A DNA stretch of 64,000 nt from Streptomyces tailanensis. GTDB taxonomy: Bacteria; Actinomycetota; Actinomycetes; Streptomycetales; Streptomycetaceae. How positions within the stretch are numbered: the stretch's first letter is position 1; each line of letters opens with the position of its first letter. The translations under genes and the position numbers were made by a program. Location of the stretch: NCBI RefSeq assembly GCF_008386495.1, contig NZ_VTHJ01000035.1:32201-96200 (forward strand). Direction: 5' to 3'. The notes under the pieces were generated by a model. That model was not told the origin of the DNA. It saw nothing but the letters and a program-made list of their open reading frames with translations, and searched no databases. This document shows, one piece after another, positions 16,982 to 25,315 of this stretch.

Positions 16982-18256
16982 ATGACCGCGTCACCCCTGT
17001 CACCGGCGCCACCCTTGTCATCGGCGTCGCCCTTGTCGCCGACGTCACTGACGCCACCGGCATCGCCGTCGTCGTCGCCGCCGTCGGTGCGCGACGAGCA
17101 GCGCGTCGCCGAAGTGCGCCCGGACCGGCCCGGCGTCACCGAACTGCGGCTCTCCGCCTTCGCCGGGCACCGCGGTGCCGTCCTCCCGCTGGGGCCGCTG
17201 ACCCTGCTTGCGGGGCACAGCGGCAGCGGCAAGTCGACCGCGCTCCGGGCGTACGAGGCGCTGGCGCGGCTCGGCGGTGGCGCCCGGCTCGGCGAGGCGT
17301 TCCGGGACCCGGCGGGCTGTGTGCCCGAGCGGGCCCGCCCGGACGCCCAGCGGCGACGCGGCTTCCGTATCGGCTGCACCACCGACGGCCCCGAGGGACC
17401 GGTACGACTCGACGTCGCCGTCCAGGCCGAGCCCGAACTCCGCATCGTGGGCGAGCGGTTGACGGCAGGCGGGCTCACCCTGCTGCAGACGGCACTGGTC
17501 GACCCGTCCCGCCCCGTCGTCCAGGCATCCTGGCACACGGCGGGCTCGACCCCTGTCACCCGTGGCCCCCTCCCCGACGACCGGCTCGGCACCGTCCTGC
17601 TCCCGCTGCGCGTCGCGGGCCGGACGGACGGCCAGCGGCGGGTGCTCGCCGCCGCCGAGCAGACGGTGGTCGCGCTGCGCTCGGTCTTCGCCTGCGACCC
17701 TCGCCCCGGCCGCATGCGCGAGGCCGTACCCCTCGGCTCCGGACGGCTCCTGCCGGGCTGCGACAACCTCGCCGACGTGCTGTGGCGTACGCGGACGGAG
17801 TGCGGCCGCCGCCACGCGCAACTCGTCGCGGCGGTCCGGGACGGCTGCGCGGGCCCGGTGGCGGACCTGCTTGCCGAACCACTGCGGGACGGCCTGGTAC
17901 GGGATGGTCTGGTGCGGGCGGTGCTGGACCGGGGTGACGGCGTACGGACGGCCCTCGGCCTGCTCGGCGACGGCGAGTTGAGGTATCTGGCGCTGGCCCT
18001 GGTGCTGTTCACCGGGCCCGGGGTGCTGGAGGTCGACCCGGTCGCGGAAGTACCGGCGGCCCTGCAGACCCTCACGGTTCTCGCCGACGGTTTCGACCGC
18101 TCCCTGGACCCCCGCCAGGCGCTGGAGTTGGTGCGGCTGGCGGCCCGGATGTGCGGGCGCGGCCATATCCGGCTGGTGGGCGCGGTGAGTGACGCGTCCT
18201 GGGCCACCGGGGTGCCAGGGGCGATGGTGGTACACCTGAACCGTGAAAGATCCTGA
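16982..18256 (+). CDS. AAA/SMC-like ATP-binding protein
   Basis: 424 residues. A Pro/Ser-rich N-terminus of about 35 residues precedes an ABC/SMC-type nucleotide domain: ELRLSAFAGHRGAVLPLGPL, Walker A GHSGSGKST at about 79-87, and a signature-like DGELRYLALALVLF at about 322-335. The Walker B region is poor (VLEVDP), so activity is uncertain. The stop overlaps the MazG-like gene by 14 bases and the two are probably made together. The function is unknown; members resemble predicted ATPases of the RecF/OLD type. Confidence 0.7.
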   Translation: MTASPLSPAPPLSSASPLSPTSLTPPASPSSSPPSVRDEQRVAEVRPDRPGVTELRLSAFAGHRGAVLPLGPLTLLAGHSGSGKSTALRAYEALARLGGGARLGEAFRDPAGCVPERARPDAQRRRGFRIGCTTDGPEGPVRLDVAVQAEPELRIVGERLTAGGLTLLQTALVDPSRPVVQASWHTAGSTPVTRGPLPDDRLGTVLLPLRVAGRTDGQRRVLAAAEQTVVALRSVFACDPRPGRMREAVPLGSGRLLPGCDNLADVLWRTRTECGRRHAQLVAAVRDGCAGPVADLLAEPLRDGLVRDGLVRAVLDRGDGVRTALGLLGDGELRYLALALVLFTGPGVLEVDPVAEVPAALQTLTVLADGFDRSLDPRQALELVRLAARMCGRGHIRLVGAVSDASWATGVPGAMVVHLNRERS

Positions 18257-18605
18257 ATCCGCGGGGAAACCGGACCTGCCGGCACTCCAGCGCCGACTCG
18301 CCGAGTTCGCCGCCGCGCGTCACTGGCAGCCGTACCACACCCCCAAAAACCTCGTCTCGGCCCTCAGTGTCGAGGCCGCCGAACTCGTCGAGATCTTCCA
18401 GTGGTTGACGCCGGGGGAGTCGTCCCGCGTGATGGAGGACCAGGCGACGGCCGCCAGGGTGACGGACGAAGTCGCCGACGTCCTCGCCTACTTGCTCCAG
18501 CTCTGCGAAGTCCTCGGCATCGATCCACTGTCGGCGCTGGATGCGAAGATCGACCGCAACGAGCGGAGATTTCCGGCGCCGGGGCGCCATGACGACAAGC
18601 CCTGA
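18243..18605 (+). CDS. MazG-like nucleotide pyrophosphohydrolase
   Basis: 120 residues, one MazG-type domain. The metal-binding helices are SVEAAELVEIFQWLT (E-x2-E pattern) and RVTDEVADVLAYLLQLCE (E-x3-D pattern). Small single-domain members are often dCTP or house-cleaning NTP pyrophosphatases. The start is GTG at 18243, inside the end of the upstream ATPase gene. Its stop codon is the first three bases of a 13-bp tandem array. Confidence 0.85.
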   Translation: MKDPESAGKPDLPALQRRLAEFAAARHWQPYHTPKNLVSALSVEAAELVEIFQWLTPGESSRVMEDQATAARVTDEVADVLAYLLQLCEVLGIDPLSALDAKIDRNERRFPAPGRHDDKP

Positions 18606-18706
18606 CGACGCGCCATGACGACGTGCCATGACGACGTGCCATGACGACGTGCCATGACGACGTGCCATGACGACGCGCCATGACGACGCGCCATGACGAC
18701 GCGCCT
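18603..18706. repeat. Tandem 13-bp array, eight units
   Basis: TGACGACGYGCCA (Y is C or T) is repeated eight times head to tail, the last unit ending in T, with a ninth started. It begins exactly at the TGA stop of the MazG-like gene. A 13-bp period is not a multiple of three, so it is not coding in one frame. Confidence 0.85.
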
Positions 18707-18753
18707 TGACGATGAGGACACCAATCCACTTGTCACTCTCCGGAGTTGAAAAG

Positions 18754-18780
18754 TTGTCCACAGTCGACTTGTTATCCACA
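18754..18780. promoter_or_regulatory. Two DnaA boxes
   Basis: TTGTCCACA (18754-18762) is the preferred Streptomyces DnaA box. TTATCCACA (18772-18780) is the classic consensus. They are on the same strand, 18 bp apart, in an AT-richer pocket about 110 bases upstream of the DUF6099 gene. There are too few for a replication origin. Transcriptional control or DnaA titration is possible. Confidence 0.6.
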
Positions 18781-18891
18781 GATTTCAGGCTTCCTCTGGC
18801 TTTCTGTCTCACCGACCCTCACTGTGGGTAATGGACAGACAAGAGTTCGGGCGGACGTGTGAGAGCGCGTCGGGACAGTCGGGAGCAGCGC

Positions 18892-19368
18892 ATGGATGCG
18901 GTGCGGCTTATCTTGGCGAGCAGGCGTGCTCTGGCGGGCACCGTCGAAGGGCCTCGGATCATGGCGGAGGCGTGGCAGGCGTACGCCCTCGCCCAGGCGA
19001 TCGGCAGCCGCCTCGCCGTCTCGGGCCCACCCGAACTGCGCGGCGAGGCCCTGGGGTTGACCGAGCTGGCCGGCAGCGGCTGCGGCATACTCGGCGCCCC
19101 GCCCCTCGGCGTAGGCGATTTACGTGCCGCCCAGCTCACCGAGTTGGGCGACGCCCACGACTCCCTCGACCGCCTCGGCGCTCTCCTCGGCGAGGTCGGC
19201 ATCGCCCTCGTCGGCCTCGCCAGCGCGGCCGACGACGAAGCGACCTACTGGCAGTGCATGGAGGCCATCGACGCGGCGGACGAGGCCCGCGACCGAGTCC
19301 TGGAAATGATCCGCAGACTGGCAGCAAGAGACAAGGTCCTGTCAGAACGGGACGCGTCACCGGGCTGA
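18892..19368 (+). CDS. DUF6099-type conserved protein
   Basis: 158 residues, mostly helical: MDAVRLILASRRALAG, RIMAEAWQAYALAQAIGSRL, DLRAAQLTELGDAHDSL, LGEVGIALVGLASAADDEAT, WQCMEAIDAADEARD. The layout matches a family of uncharacterised streptomycete proteins. The ATG at 18892 has GGGAG eight bases upstream and is preferred to an in-frame upstream codon at 18859. The promoter side carries two DnaA boxes. Confidence 0.7.
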   Translation: MDAVRLILASRRALAGTVEGPRIMAEAWQAYALAQAIGSRLAVSGPPELRGEALGLTELAGSGCGILGAPPLGVGDLRAAQLTELGDAHDSLDRLGALLGEVGIALVGLASAADDEATYWQCMEAIDAADEARDRVLEMIRRLAARDKVLSERDASPG

Positions 19369-19440
19369 GGGTGATGAGGGGGGCGGGCTGGGTCGGTGGG
19401 GTCAGGCTGAGCCTTTCGCAGCCAGGGGCCGACCTACTAG

Positions 19441-19489
19441 GGCCCGGGGATGTATCGATATGTGGCTCCGCCGCGTGGGCGCGACCACC
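19441..19489 (+). repeat. Dispersed repeat family B, copy 1
   Basis: GGCCCGGGGATGTATCGATA followed by TGTGGCTCCGCCGCGTGGGC and GCGACC. It shares CTCCGCCGCGTGGGCGCGA with the copy at 31991-32063 and, with one change, with 47697-47770. It lies just after the DUF6099 gene. The rest of the 19369-19593 gap holds nothing recognisable. Confidence 0.7.
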
Positions 19490-19593
19490 TTCGGCCGGAA
19501 ACATCATCGAGACCGGCACGGAGTCCTACCGGCTCGCCGGTACCAGGGCGGCCCGAGCGTAGGATCCCGCGGCGGGCTGAGTGCTGACCTTGA

Positions 19594-20070
19594 TCAGGAC
19601 TGGCCGGCGCTTTCCAGACGTTCCGTCGGCCCGCCGAAAGGCAGGACGAGGGTCCGTGTCGCCAGGAGCCAGGTGCCGTCGATCTTGCGGAAGGTGTCCT
19701 GGTAGTGGCCGATGTTCGCCGGCAACCGGGGCGCCACCAGCGTGCCCTCGGCATAACCGTCGACTCGGTACGTCGCGAAATAGGTGGTCGCTGCCGCAGT
19801 GTCCGGAGAGTCGACGGTTACCAGGATGTTCGTGCACATGCGCCGGGACAAACGATCCACCGGTCGAGAGCCGAAGTACTTCCGCAAAGCCTCCCGGCCT
19901 TCAATCCGCCGCTGGTCATACGGCCAATCCCAGACACCGTCGGGAGTGAAGAGGTCGGAGACCGTACTCGGCTCACCGAGGTCGAGCCGACGGACGAGCT
20001 CCAAGATCACACGTTCGCAGGCGCGTTCCGCGAGGAGACGCTCAATCGGGTCAAGATCGCTAGTGGTCAT
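19594..20070 (-). CDS. SnoaL-like / NTF2-fold protein
   Basis: 158 residues with the cone-shaped alpha+beta NTF2 pattern: a first helix (DPIERLLAERACERVILELV), the DLFTPDGVWDWPYDQ strand, REALRKYFG, then IGHYQDTFRKIDGTWLLATR at the end. Family members include polyketide cyclases, dehydratases and binding proteins, so the reaction cannot be set. The ATG at 20070 is preferred because AGGA lies seven bases further upstream; a GTG at 20076 touches that site. Confidence 0.75.
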   Translation of the reverse strand: MTTSDLDPIERLLAERACERVILELVRRLDLGEPSTVSDLFTPDGVWDWPYDQRRIEGREALRKYFGSRPVDRLSRRMCTNILVTVDSPDTAAATTYFATYRVDGYAEGTLVAPRLPANIGHYQDTFRKIDGTWLLATRTLVLPFGGPTERLESAGQS

Positions 20071-20240
20071 CTCCACTTCCTACCAGTCCTCTTCATGCGT
20101 CCACACCGCAGCCGGGGGAGCCGTCCGATCCCGCCCGCCATCTGATCACGCGCCGCGCTCCGGGCGGCGAGGACCGGCCGCTCGGCTTCCAGGAGGCCCT
20201 GGAGGACTGGACGACCCGTATCAAGAACGCTCCTTCGTAC

Positions 20241-21014
20241 ATGGACGACAGGATGATGCGGCCCGGCTTCTGGGTCATCATTCCTTCGGGATGGCGCTGG
20301 CTCTGCGAGTTCGCGGTGTCGGAGCTCGCCGACCGGCTGGCTCCTGGCATGCCTCCGGTGACCATAGGCCCCGAGGCCGAGCGGTTGAGCAAGCTGGCCC
20401 AGGAGGCGGTCACCGCCCTACGCACTCCCCTGGACATTTCAGTGCCCACGCCCCACGTGCCGTGGATCGCCCAGACACCCCGCCGTGTCAGCGACACACC
20501 GGATCTGCCGGTACGGCTGAGGGAGCTGCGCGCGGCGGCCTGGCGGGCCGCCGAGGTCATACCGTCCCCCGAGGAATTGAAGGCCGACAACGACTTCTCC
20601 CTGACGATGGATATCGCGGTCGCCGCGTCCGGCGTTCGCGCGATGCTCACAGGCCGCCCCGCGCCGGCCTGGCGTGACGACCCCGAGGAGATCGATCCGT
20701 CCCGCCACCTCGTGTCGAGGACATTTGCGGCCGACGGTTCGAAGCGGCCGACACCTTTCGCCGAGGAAGCCGACCGCTGGGGCGCCCGGCTCGCGAAGTC
20801 ACCCGCGCCCTGGACACCCACGGAGCACCGACTGCCGCCCGACCCCGACCGCGGCGACACCGACCGCGACCTCTCGGTCACCCAGGCAGGCATTCTCGCC
20901 GGGATACTCGACGAACTTGCAGTCCGCCTCCGCCCCGGATTCCACAGCGGAGTGATCCACTACAGCGCCTACGACCTGGCCCGCTTCCTCGCCCGGCCGT
21001 TCCGATTCGTCTGA
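20241..21014 (+). CDS. Hypothetical protein, N-terminus uncertain
   Basis: 257 residues from the first canonical ATG, soluble, Pro/Arg-rich, no recognised domain. Codons upstream in the same frame, from about 20100, read as plausible protein (EPSDPARHL, GFQEALEDWTT) but contain no ATG, GTG or TTG back to a TAG at 20061. There is no ribosome site at 20241. So the gene may have lost its start, use CTG, or carry a small frameshift near its beginning. Confidence 0.5.
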   Translation: MDDRMMRPGFWVIIPSGWRWLCEFAVSELADRLAPGMPPVTIGPEAERLSKLAQEAVTALRTPLDISVPTPHVPWIAQTPRRVSDTPDLPVRLRELRAAAWRAAEVIPSPEELKADNDFSLTMDIAVAASGVRAMLTGRPAPAWRDDPEEIDPSRHLVSRTFAADGSKRPTPFAEEADRWGARLAKSPAPWTPTEHRLPPDPDRGDTDRDLSVTQAGILAGILDELAVRLRPGFHSGVIHYSAYDLARFLARPFRFV

Positions 21015-21202
21015 GAGAAGCTTGCCGCTGTGGCGGGCGATGCCACGCGCTGCTCCAGATCGTCGACGACGCTTTCGCCGAGTGGCTGGTTGTTGCGCAC
21101 CCACGTCTGCGCGATTGGCCCGGGCCGACAGCCCCTCGCCCGCTTCGTGCGGGTCCGAAGCAAACCCGGAGACCCGCTGAGGCAGCGGCGCAGACGACGA
21201 AC

Positions 21203-21231
21203 GCCCGGCCGAAGCAGGGGCGGCCGGGCGC
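21203..21231. terminator. Bidirectional terminator hairpin
   Basis: A perfect 10-bp stem, CGCCCGGCCG/CGGCCGGGCG, with a 9-nt loop lies between the convergent genes ending at 21014 and 21253. Confidence 0.7.
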
Positions 21232-21252
21232 AGTCGGGGCAACTCGGGAAGG

Positions 21253-21417
21253 TCAGGCCGTGTCGTTCTCCTCCGCGGCAGCGCCCCGAGCCGAAAGGTC
21301 CGCGTCGAGCTGGGACAGGTCCGCGTTCAGGGCAGCCATCAACTCCTCCATCTGCTGGAGCAGACCCTTGGGCTGCGCAGGCACGGTGACCTGCTCCGGC
21401 ACGGCTTCCTGGGACAT
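21253..21417 (-). CDS. Small acidic helical protein of unknown function
   Basis: 54 residues. The middle (LLQQMEELMAALNADLSQLD) is strongly helical and amphipathic, the tail is acidic (GAAAEENDTA), and there is no Cys. A perfect AGGAGG lies eight bases before the ATG at 21417, which argues for real translation. It has no operon partner: the upstream gene at 21660 is divergent and the neighbour ending at 21014 is convergent. It is not recognised; a regulatory or adaptor peptide is possible. Confidence 0.6.
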   Translation of the reverse strand: MSQEAVPEQVTVPAQPKGLLQQMEELMAALNADLSQLDADLSARGAAAEENDTA

Positions 21418-21659
21418 GTGACGGCCTCCTCGGCCCTCGCCCCCCGTGGGGGCACGTATGGCAGACGTCCCGGCAGCGGCCGCCGGCGACGGGTGCCGGG
21501 CGGTCCGGCTCCTCCCGAGCAACGATCTCCGTTCCCGCCGGTCACTGGCCAAGTCCCGTCCGCTACACAGGATTGACGGATTTTCACCCGACCGGGGACC
21601 GGTGGTAGCGGCCGGGACCGGTGAGGTTGACCGGTGTGCGAGCGTGCAGGATGGGAGAC

Positions 21660-22583
21660 ATGGATCTGCGAATCTTCACCGAGCCCCAGCAGGGGGCGAC
21701 CTATGACACCCTCCTCACCGTCGCCAAGGCCACCGAGGACCTCGGCTTCGACGCCTTTTTCCGCTCCGACCACTATCTCCGTATGGGTTCGGTGGACGGT
21801 CTGCCCGGGCCCACCGACGCCTGGATCACCCTGGCCGGCCTCGCCCGCGAGACCAAGCGCATCCGGCTCGGCACACTGATGACCGCAGGAACCTTCCGCC
21901 TGCCCGGCGTGCTCGCGATCCAGGTCGCGCAGATCGACCAGATGTCCGGCGGCCGGGTCGAACTCGGCCTGGGCGCGGGCTGGTTCGAGGAGGAGCACAA
22001 GGCGTACGGCATTCCGTTCCCCAAGGACAAGTTCGCCCGCCTGGAAGAGCAGCTGGCCATCGTCACCGGCCTGTGGGCCACGGAGGTCGGCAAGACCTTC
22101 TCGTACGAGGGCACCTATTACCAGCTGACCGACTCGCCCGCGCTGCCCAAGCCCGCGCAGGCGAAGGTGCCGGTGCTCATCGGCGGCCACGGCGCGAGCC
22201 GCACTCCGCGCCTCGCAGGGCAGTACGCTGACGAGTTCAATATGCCGTTCGCCGGGATCGAGGACACTGAGCGCCAGTTCGGCCGGGTGCGTAAGGCCGC
22301 CGAGGCGGCCGGCCGCAAGGCTGACGACCTGGTGTACTCGAACGCGATGGTCGTCTGCGTGGGCAAGGACGACGCCGAGGTGGTCCGCCGCGCCGCCGCC
22401 ATCGGCCGCGAGGTCGACGAACTCAAGGCCAACGGCCTCGCCGGCTCCCCGGCGGAGGTCGTCGACAAGATCGGCCGCTACCAGGCGATCGGCTCCCAGC
22501 GGATCTATCTCCAGATCCTGGACCTCGACGACCTGGACCACCTGGAGCTGATCTCGGCGCAGGTGCAGTCGCAGCTGTCGTAG
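21660..22583 (+). CDS. LLM-class F420-dependent oxidoreductase
   Basis: 307 residues of the luciferase-like TIM barrel: MDLRIFTEPQQGATYDTLLT, FDAFFRSDHYLRMG, GRVELGLGAGWFEEEHKAYG, VPVLIGGHGASRTPRLAGQY. The text fits the actinobacterial TIGR03560-like F420 subgroup. The ATG at 21660 follows GGGAG at close spacing; an alternative ATG nine bases upstream overlaps it. A strong hairpin terminator follows. The substrate is unknown. Confidence 0.87.
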   Translation: MDLRIFTEPQQGATYDTLLTVAKATEDLGFDAFFRSDHYLRMGSVDGLPGPTDAWITLAGLARETKRIRLGTLMTAGTFRLPGVLAIQVAQIDQMSGGRVELGLGAGWFEEEHKAYGIPFPKDKFARLEEQLAIVTGLWATEVGKTFSYEGTYYQLTDSPALPKPAQAKVPVLIGGHGASRTPRLAGQYADEFNMPFAGIEDTERQFGRVRKAAEAAGRKADDLVYSNAMVVCVGKDDAEVVRRAAAIGREVDELKANGLAGSPAEVVDKIGRYQAIGSQRIYLQILDLDDLDHLELISAQVQSQLS

Positions 22584-22588
22584 CGAAC

Positions 22589-22630
22589 GACACGGCAGCC
22601 CCGCGCCCCACCGGGACGCGGGGCTGTGTC
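22589..22630 (+). terminator. Rho-independent-type terminator
   Basis: The stem GACAC..CAGCCCCGCG pairs with CGCGGGGCTG..GTGTC around an 11-nt loop. It begins six bases after the LLM gene stop and separates it from the conflict-system operon. Confidence 0.8.
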
Positions 22631-22777
22631 GATCCGCGGCCCCACCACGTGGGCGTCCCTTCCGGCCCTTGTCGCGGAAGCCGCGGTGTGAGCGTTGTGG
22701 AAGTCCCCCGTGCGCAGGGGCATGCGGATGGGGACGAAGGGGTATCGAGATATCCCGATGATCGGCGAGGGGGAAGC

Positions 22778-23158
22778 GTGCCGAATTTCAGCGAGTTGCA
22801 GCTGTCCGACGGTACGGCCGTGCGAGTGGAGCTCAGCCAGGGGGACGGGACCCCGGTCGCTGCGGAGCCGGTCGAGGATCTTCCGGAGGGCATGGGACGG
22901 ACCGTGCCGGTGTCCCGGGGCGGTCAGGCCGTCGCCTCGTTCGCGCTGGAGACGCTGCGCAGCACACTGCGCCCGCTCGGGCCGTTCCTCCAAGAGGTGC
23001 ACGACGCGGTCGTGGACTCGGGGCGCCCGCCGCAGGAGGTGAACGTCACCTTCGGTGTGCAGGTCGGGCAGGACCTGAAGCTCGGCATCGTGGGCGGCAG
23101 CGGCCAGGCCCTGCTGACGATTTCTGCGACCTGGCAGCCGACGCCGACCACGGGCTGA
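22778..23158 (+). CDS. Trypco1-domain protein (CU044_2847 family)
   Basis: 126 residues. It opens as a small beta protein (FSELQLSDGTAVRVELSQGD), has a middle helix (LETLRSTLRPLGPFLQEVHD), and ends with EVNVTFGVQVGQDLKLGIVG. This is the trypsin-co-occurring domain 1 fold, which in actinobacteria sits beside trypsin-like proteases. The GTG at 22778 is chosen because GAGGGGGAAG lies immediately upstream. The protease gene starts three bases after its stop. Its likely role is a small partner, sensor or protease target in the four-gene system that follows. Confidence 0.8.
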   Translation: MPNFSELQLSDGTAVRVELSQGDGTPVAAEPVEDLPEGMGRTVPVSRGGQAVASFALETLRSTLRPLGPFLQEVHDAVVDSGRPPQEVNVTFGVQVGQDLKLGIVGGSGQALLTISATWQPTPTTG

Positions 23159-23161
23159 CGC

Positions 23162-25315
23162 ATGGGCTGGTTCCTCAAGGCCGCCCGGTCGGCCTCGGCG
23201 GACCCGAGGTACAGCGTCGTCTCCGTACTGGGCGCCGCCGGGACGAGCGTCGGAGGGGGCGTGCTGCTGGCCCCCGACCAGCTGCTCACCTGCGCGCACG
23301 TCGTCAACGACGCCCTCGGCAGAGCCCCGTTCGACACCCGGCATCCCGTCGGCCGGAGCATCCCCGTCGCGCTGCACGGCCCCTCCGGCACAGCCCGCCA
23401 CACCACCCGGGTCTCCTACTGGGTGCCCGCCCGCCGCCGTGACGGGGTGCCCGGTGTGCGGGAGAACAGGGACCACGAGTGGCTCGGCGACCTGGCGGTC
23501 CTGCAGTTGGAGGCGATGCCCGCGAGACCCGTGCCCCTGCCGGAGTGGCAGCCCATGGAGCCGGGCCAGTCTCTGCGCGCCTGGCACGGAACCGGGTTGA
23601 GCAGTTCGTTCGCCGACGTACGGGTCAAGACGTGCGACGGGGTCATCGCCTACATGGACGGCGATGCGACCGGCATGGCCATCGCGCCCGCGTACAGCGG
23701 CGGTCCGCTGTGGGCGGTCAGCCGGAACGCCGTCGTCGGGATCGTCGCCGCGCACATCATGCCGCCCACCCATCCGACGACCGGTCTGCCCGAGCCGTTC
23801 CACTCCCAGAACGTCGCGCGGCGCAGCTGGGGAATCCCCTGGCAGCGCATCGAGAACGAGCTGCGTGCCGTTGGCGCCGCCGCGCTGTTCGACCTGCCTG
23901 AGCCCGACCCGGAGGATCCGGCCCTGCCGCTCTTGACGGACCTGCTGGACCGATGCATGCCCTCCCCGTCACTGCGGGGCGACCACGCCAGGGCCGTGGC
24001 CGAACGCTGCGGATACGGATACGCCGACCAGGAGACCGCCCCCACCACGGAGGAGTTCGCGCGGCTGCTGCTCACCGAACCGCGGGCACTGGCCACGCTC
24101 GTCGAGGTGCTCCAAAGACGCGATCCCGCCGCCGTACCGGAACTCCTGGCGGCCGGCCGGCTCTCCGAGATCCCGAAACTGCTGTCCCCAAGGGAACACC
24201 GCAGGCTCATGCACCTCCTGGGCCTGCTGCCCGCACCCATCAAGGCCCGCCTGACGGAAGCGGTCCGGGCCGCGCTGCCGCTGGCCGCCGCCTTCCCCGG
24301 CGACGACAGCCCGGAGGCACTGCTGGACCACCTGGAGTGCCTGCCGGGGGACAGCCGCACCGAGGCGGACGGCCTGCGGGTGCCCGGCCTGCTGCGGGTG
24401 ATCGAGTACGTGGCTGTCCTGTGCACGCCCGCGCAGCGCGCCGACCTTCGGCTGTGGTGCAACAGCGTCGTCGACCGCCTGGGCATTCCCCGCCCCTCCC
24501 TCGCCGAACGCCGCTCGGACGCCGAGGACTGGGCCCGTGCCCAACGCCGACGGACCGCTCCCTCACGCGTACTGGCGCGGATCACCCGCGCAGCCGCCGA
24601 CCGCTACCGGCTGCGGATGTGGTGCGACGAGGGCGAGGGCCCCCGCCAGGCCTCCACGGACGGCGACACCACCTACAGCGGAGCGGAGGCGGCGGGCGAA
24701 CTGCTGAGGGTGCTTCAAGCCCTGTACCGGGCGGCCCCCGACGGCCGCCGTCCGCTGCTGGAGGCCCATGTCGACCGGGAAGGACTGAACCTGCCGATCG
24801 ACGAGTGGAACAGCTCCGCCCCCGACGACCTGGTGCCGGGGGTGCTCGGCGCCGAATACCCACTGGTGGTCATCTGCCCGGAACTCCTGTACCGGTACGA
24901 GCGTTTTCTACCCGACTGGCGCCACCGCTGGAGACATCTCGACACGGACGCGTCGCTGTACTTCGGCGACGCGGCCCAGGGCCGGGTCGAGGTCTATGGC
25001 GCCCTGTTGGAGAACAAGGACGCCGTCCGTGTCTTCGTGGATGTCCCCCCACGCACCCGTGACGAGATCGTGCAGACCTGTTTGATGATGGGGGTGCCCG
25101 TGGTGGTGTGGGACCGTGGCCGACAACCCAGATCGCACGCCGTCGAGCGCATGACGGCGGTGACCGCCCGCGAACTGCCGGAAGGCGTACGGGCCTACCG
25201 CGCGAAGACGATCAACCGCCCGCAGGAGTACACCGGACACCCGGTGCTCGCCTGGGCGGACGCGGACCGGGCCGTTCCCCGGCTGCAGCTGTCGGAGCCC
25301 TGGGAGAGCATATGA
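23162..25315 (+). CDS. Trypsin-like protease fused to a VMAP C-terminal domain
   Basis: 717 residues. Residues 15 to about 235 are a trypsin-fold protease with an apparently complete triad: His46 (LLTCAHVVND), Asp110 (LGDLAVLQLE) and Ser179 (APAYSGGPL). There is no signal peptide, so it should act in the cytoplasm. The middle (about 245-400) is helical and may be a death-like or effector-associated adaptor. The last part (about 490-717) has the vWA-MoxR-associated (VMAP) C-terminal features: LPIDEWNSSAPDDLVPGVLG, then EYPLVVICPELLYR, and VPVVVWDRG near the end. It overlaps the MoxR gene by four bases. In the known ternary systems the MoxR and vWA partners are thought to control the VMAP-borne effector, here a protease. 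Confidence 0.82.
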   Translation: MGWFLKAARSASADPRYSVVSVLGAAGTSVGGGVLLAPDQLLTCAHVVNDALGRAPFDTRHPVGRSIPVALHGPSGTARHTTRVSYWVPARRRDGVPGVRENRDHEWLGDLAVLQLEAMPARPVPLPEWQPMEPGQSLRAWHGTGLSSSFADVRVKTCDGVIAYMDGDATGMAIAPAYSGGPLWAVSRNAVVGIVAAHIMPPTHPTTGLPEPFHSQNVARRSWGIPWQRIENELRAVGAAALFDLPEPDPEDPALPLLTDLLDRCMPSPSLRGDHARAVAERCGYGYADQETAPTTEEFARLLLTEPRALATLVEVLQRRDPAAVPELLAAGRLSEIPKLLSPREHRRLMHLLGLLPAPIKARLTEAVRAALPLAAAFPGDDSPEALLDHLECLPGDSRTEADGLRVPGLLRVIEYVAVLCTPAQRADLRLWCNSVVDRLGIPRPSLAERRSDAEDWARAQRRRTAPSRVLARITRAAADRYRLRMWCDEGEGPRQASTDGDTTYSGAEAAGELLRVLQALYRAAPDGRRPLLEAHVDREGLNLPIDEWNSSAPDDLVPGVLGAEYPLVVICPELLYRYERFLPDWRHRWRHLDTDASLYFGDAAQGRVEVYGALLENKDAVRVFVDVPPRTRDEIVQTCLMMGVPVVVWDRGRQPRSHAVERMTAVTARELPEGVRAYRAKTINRPQEYTGHPVLAWADADRAVPRLQLSEPWESI

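Noticed and set aside
18603..18706. CRISPR array
   Set aside because: The 13-bp units are contiguous with no spacers and there are no cas genes.
18754..18780. Replication origin
   Set aside because: Only two DnaA boxes, and no dnaA, dnaN or large box cluster nearby.
20969..21163. Transposase-like fragment on the minus strand
   Set aside because: Only a short helical stretch with no family motif; it overlaps the end of a plus-strand gene.
22738..22756. Palindromic operator upstream of the conflict operon
   Set aside because: GGGTATCGAGATATCCC looks symmetrical but the arms only pair with an extra base; too weak to report.
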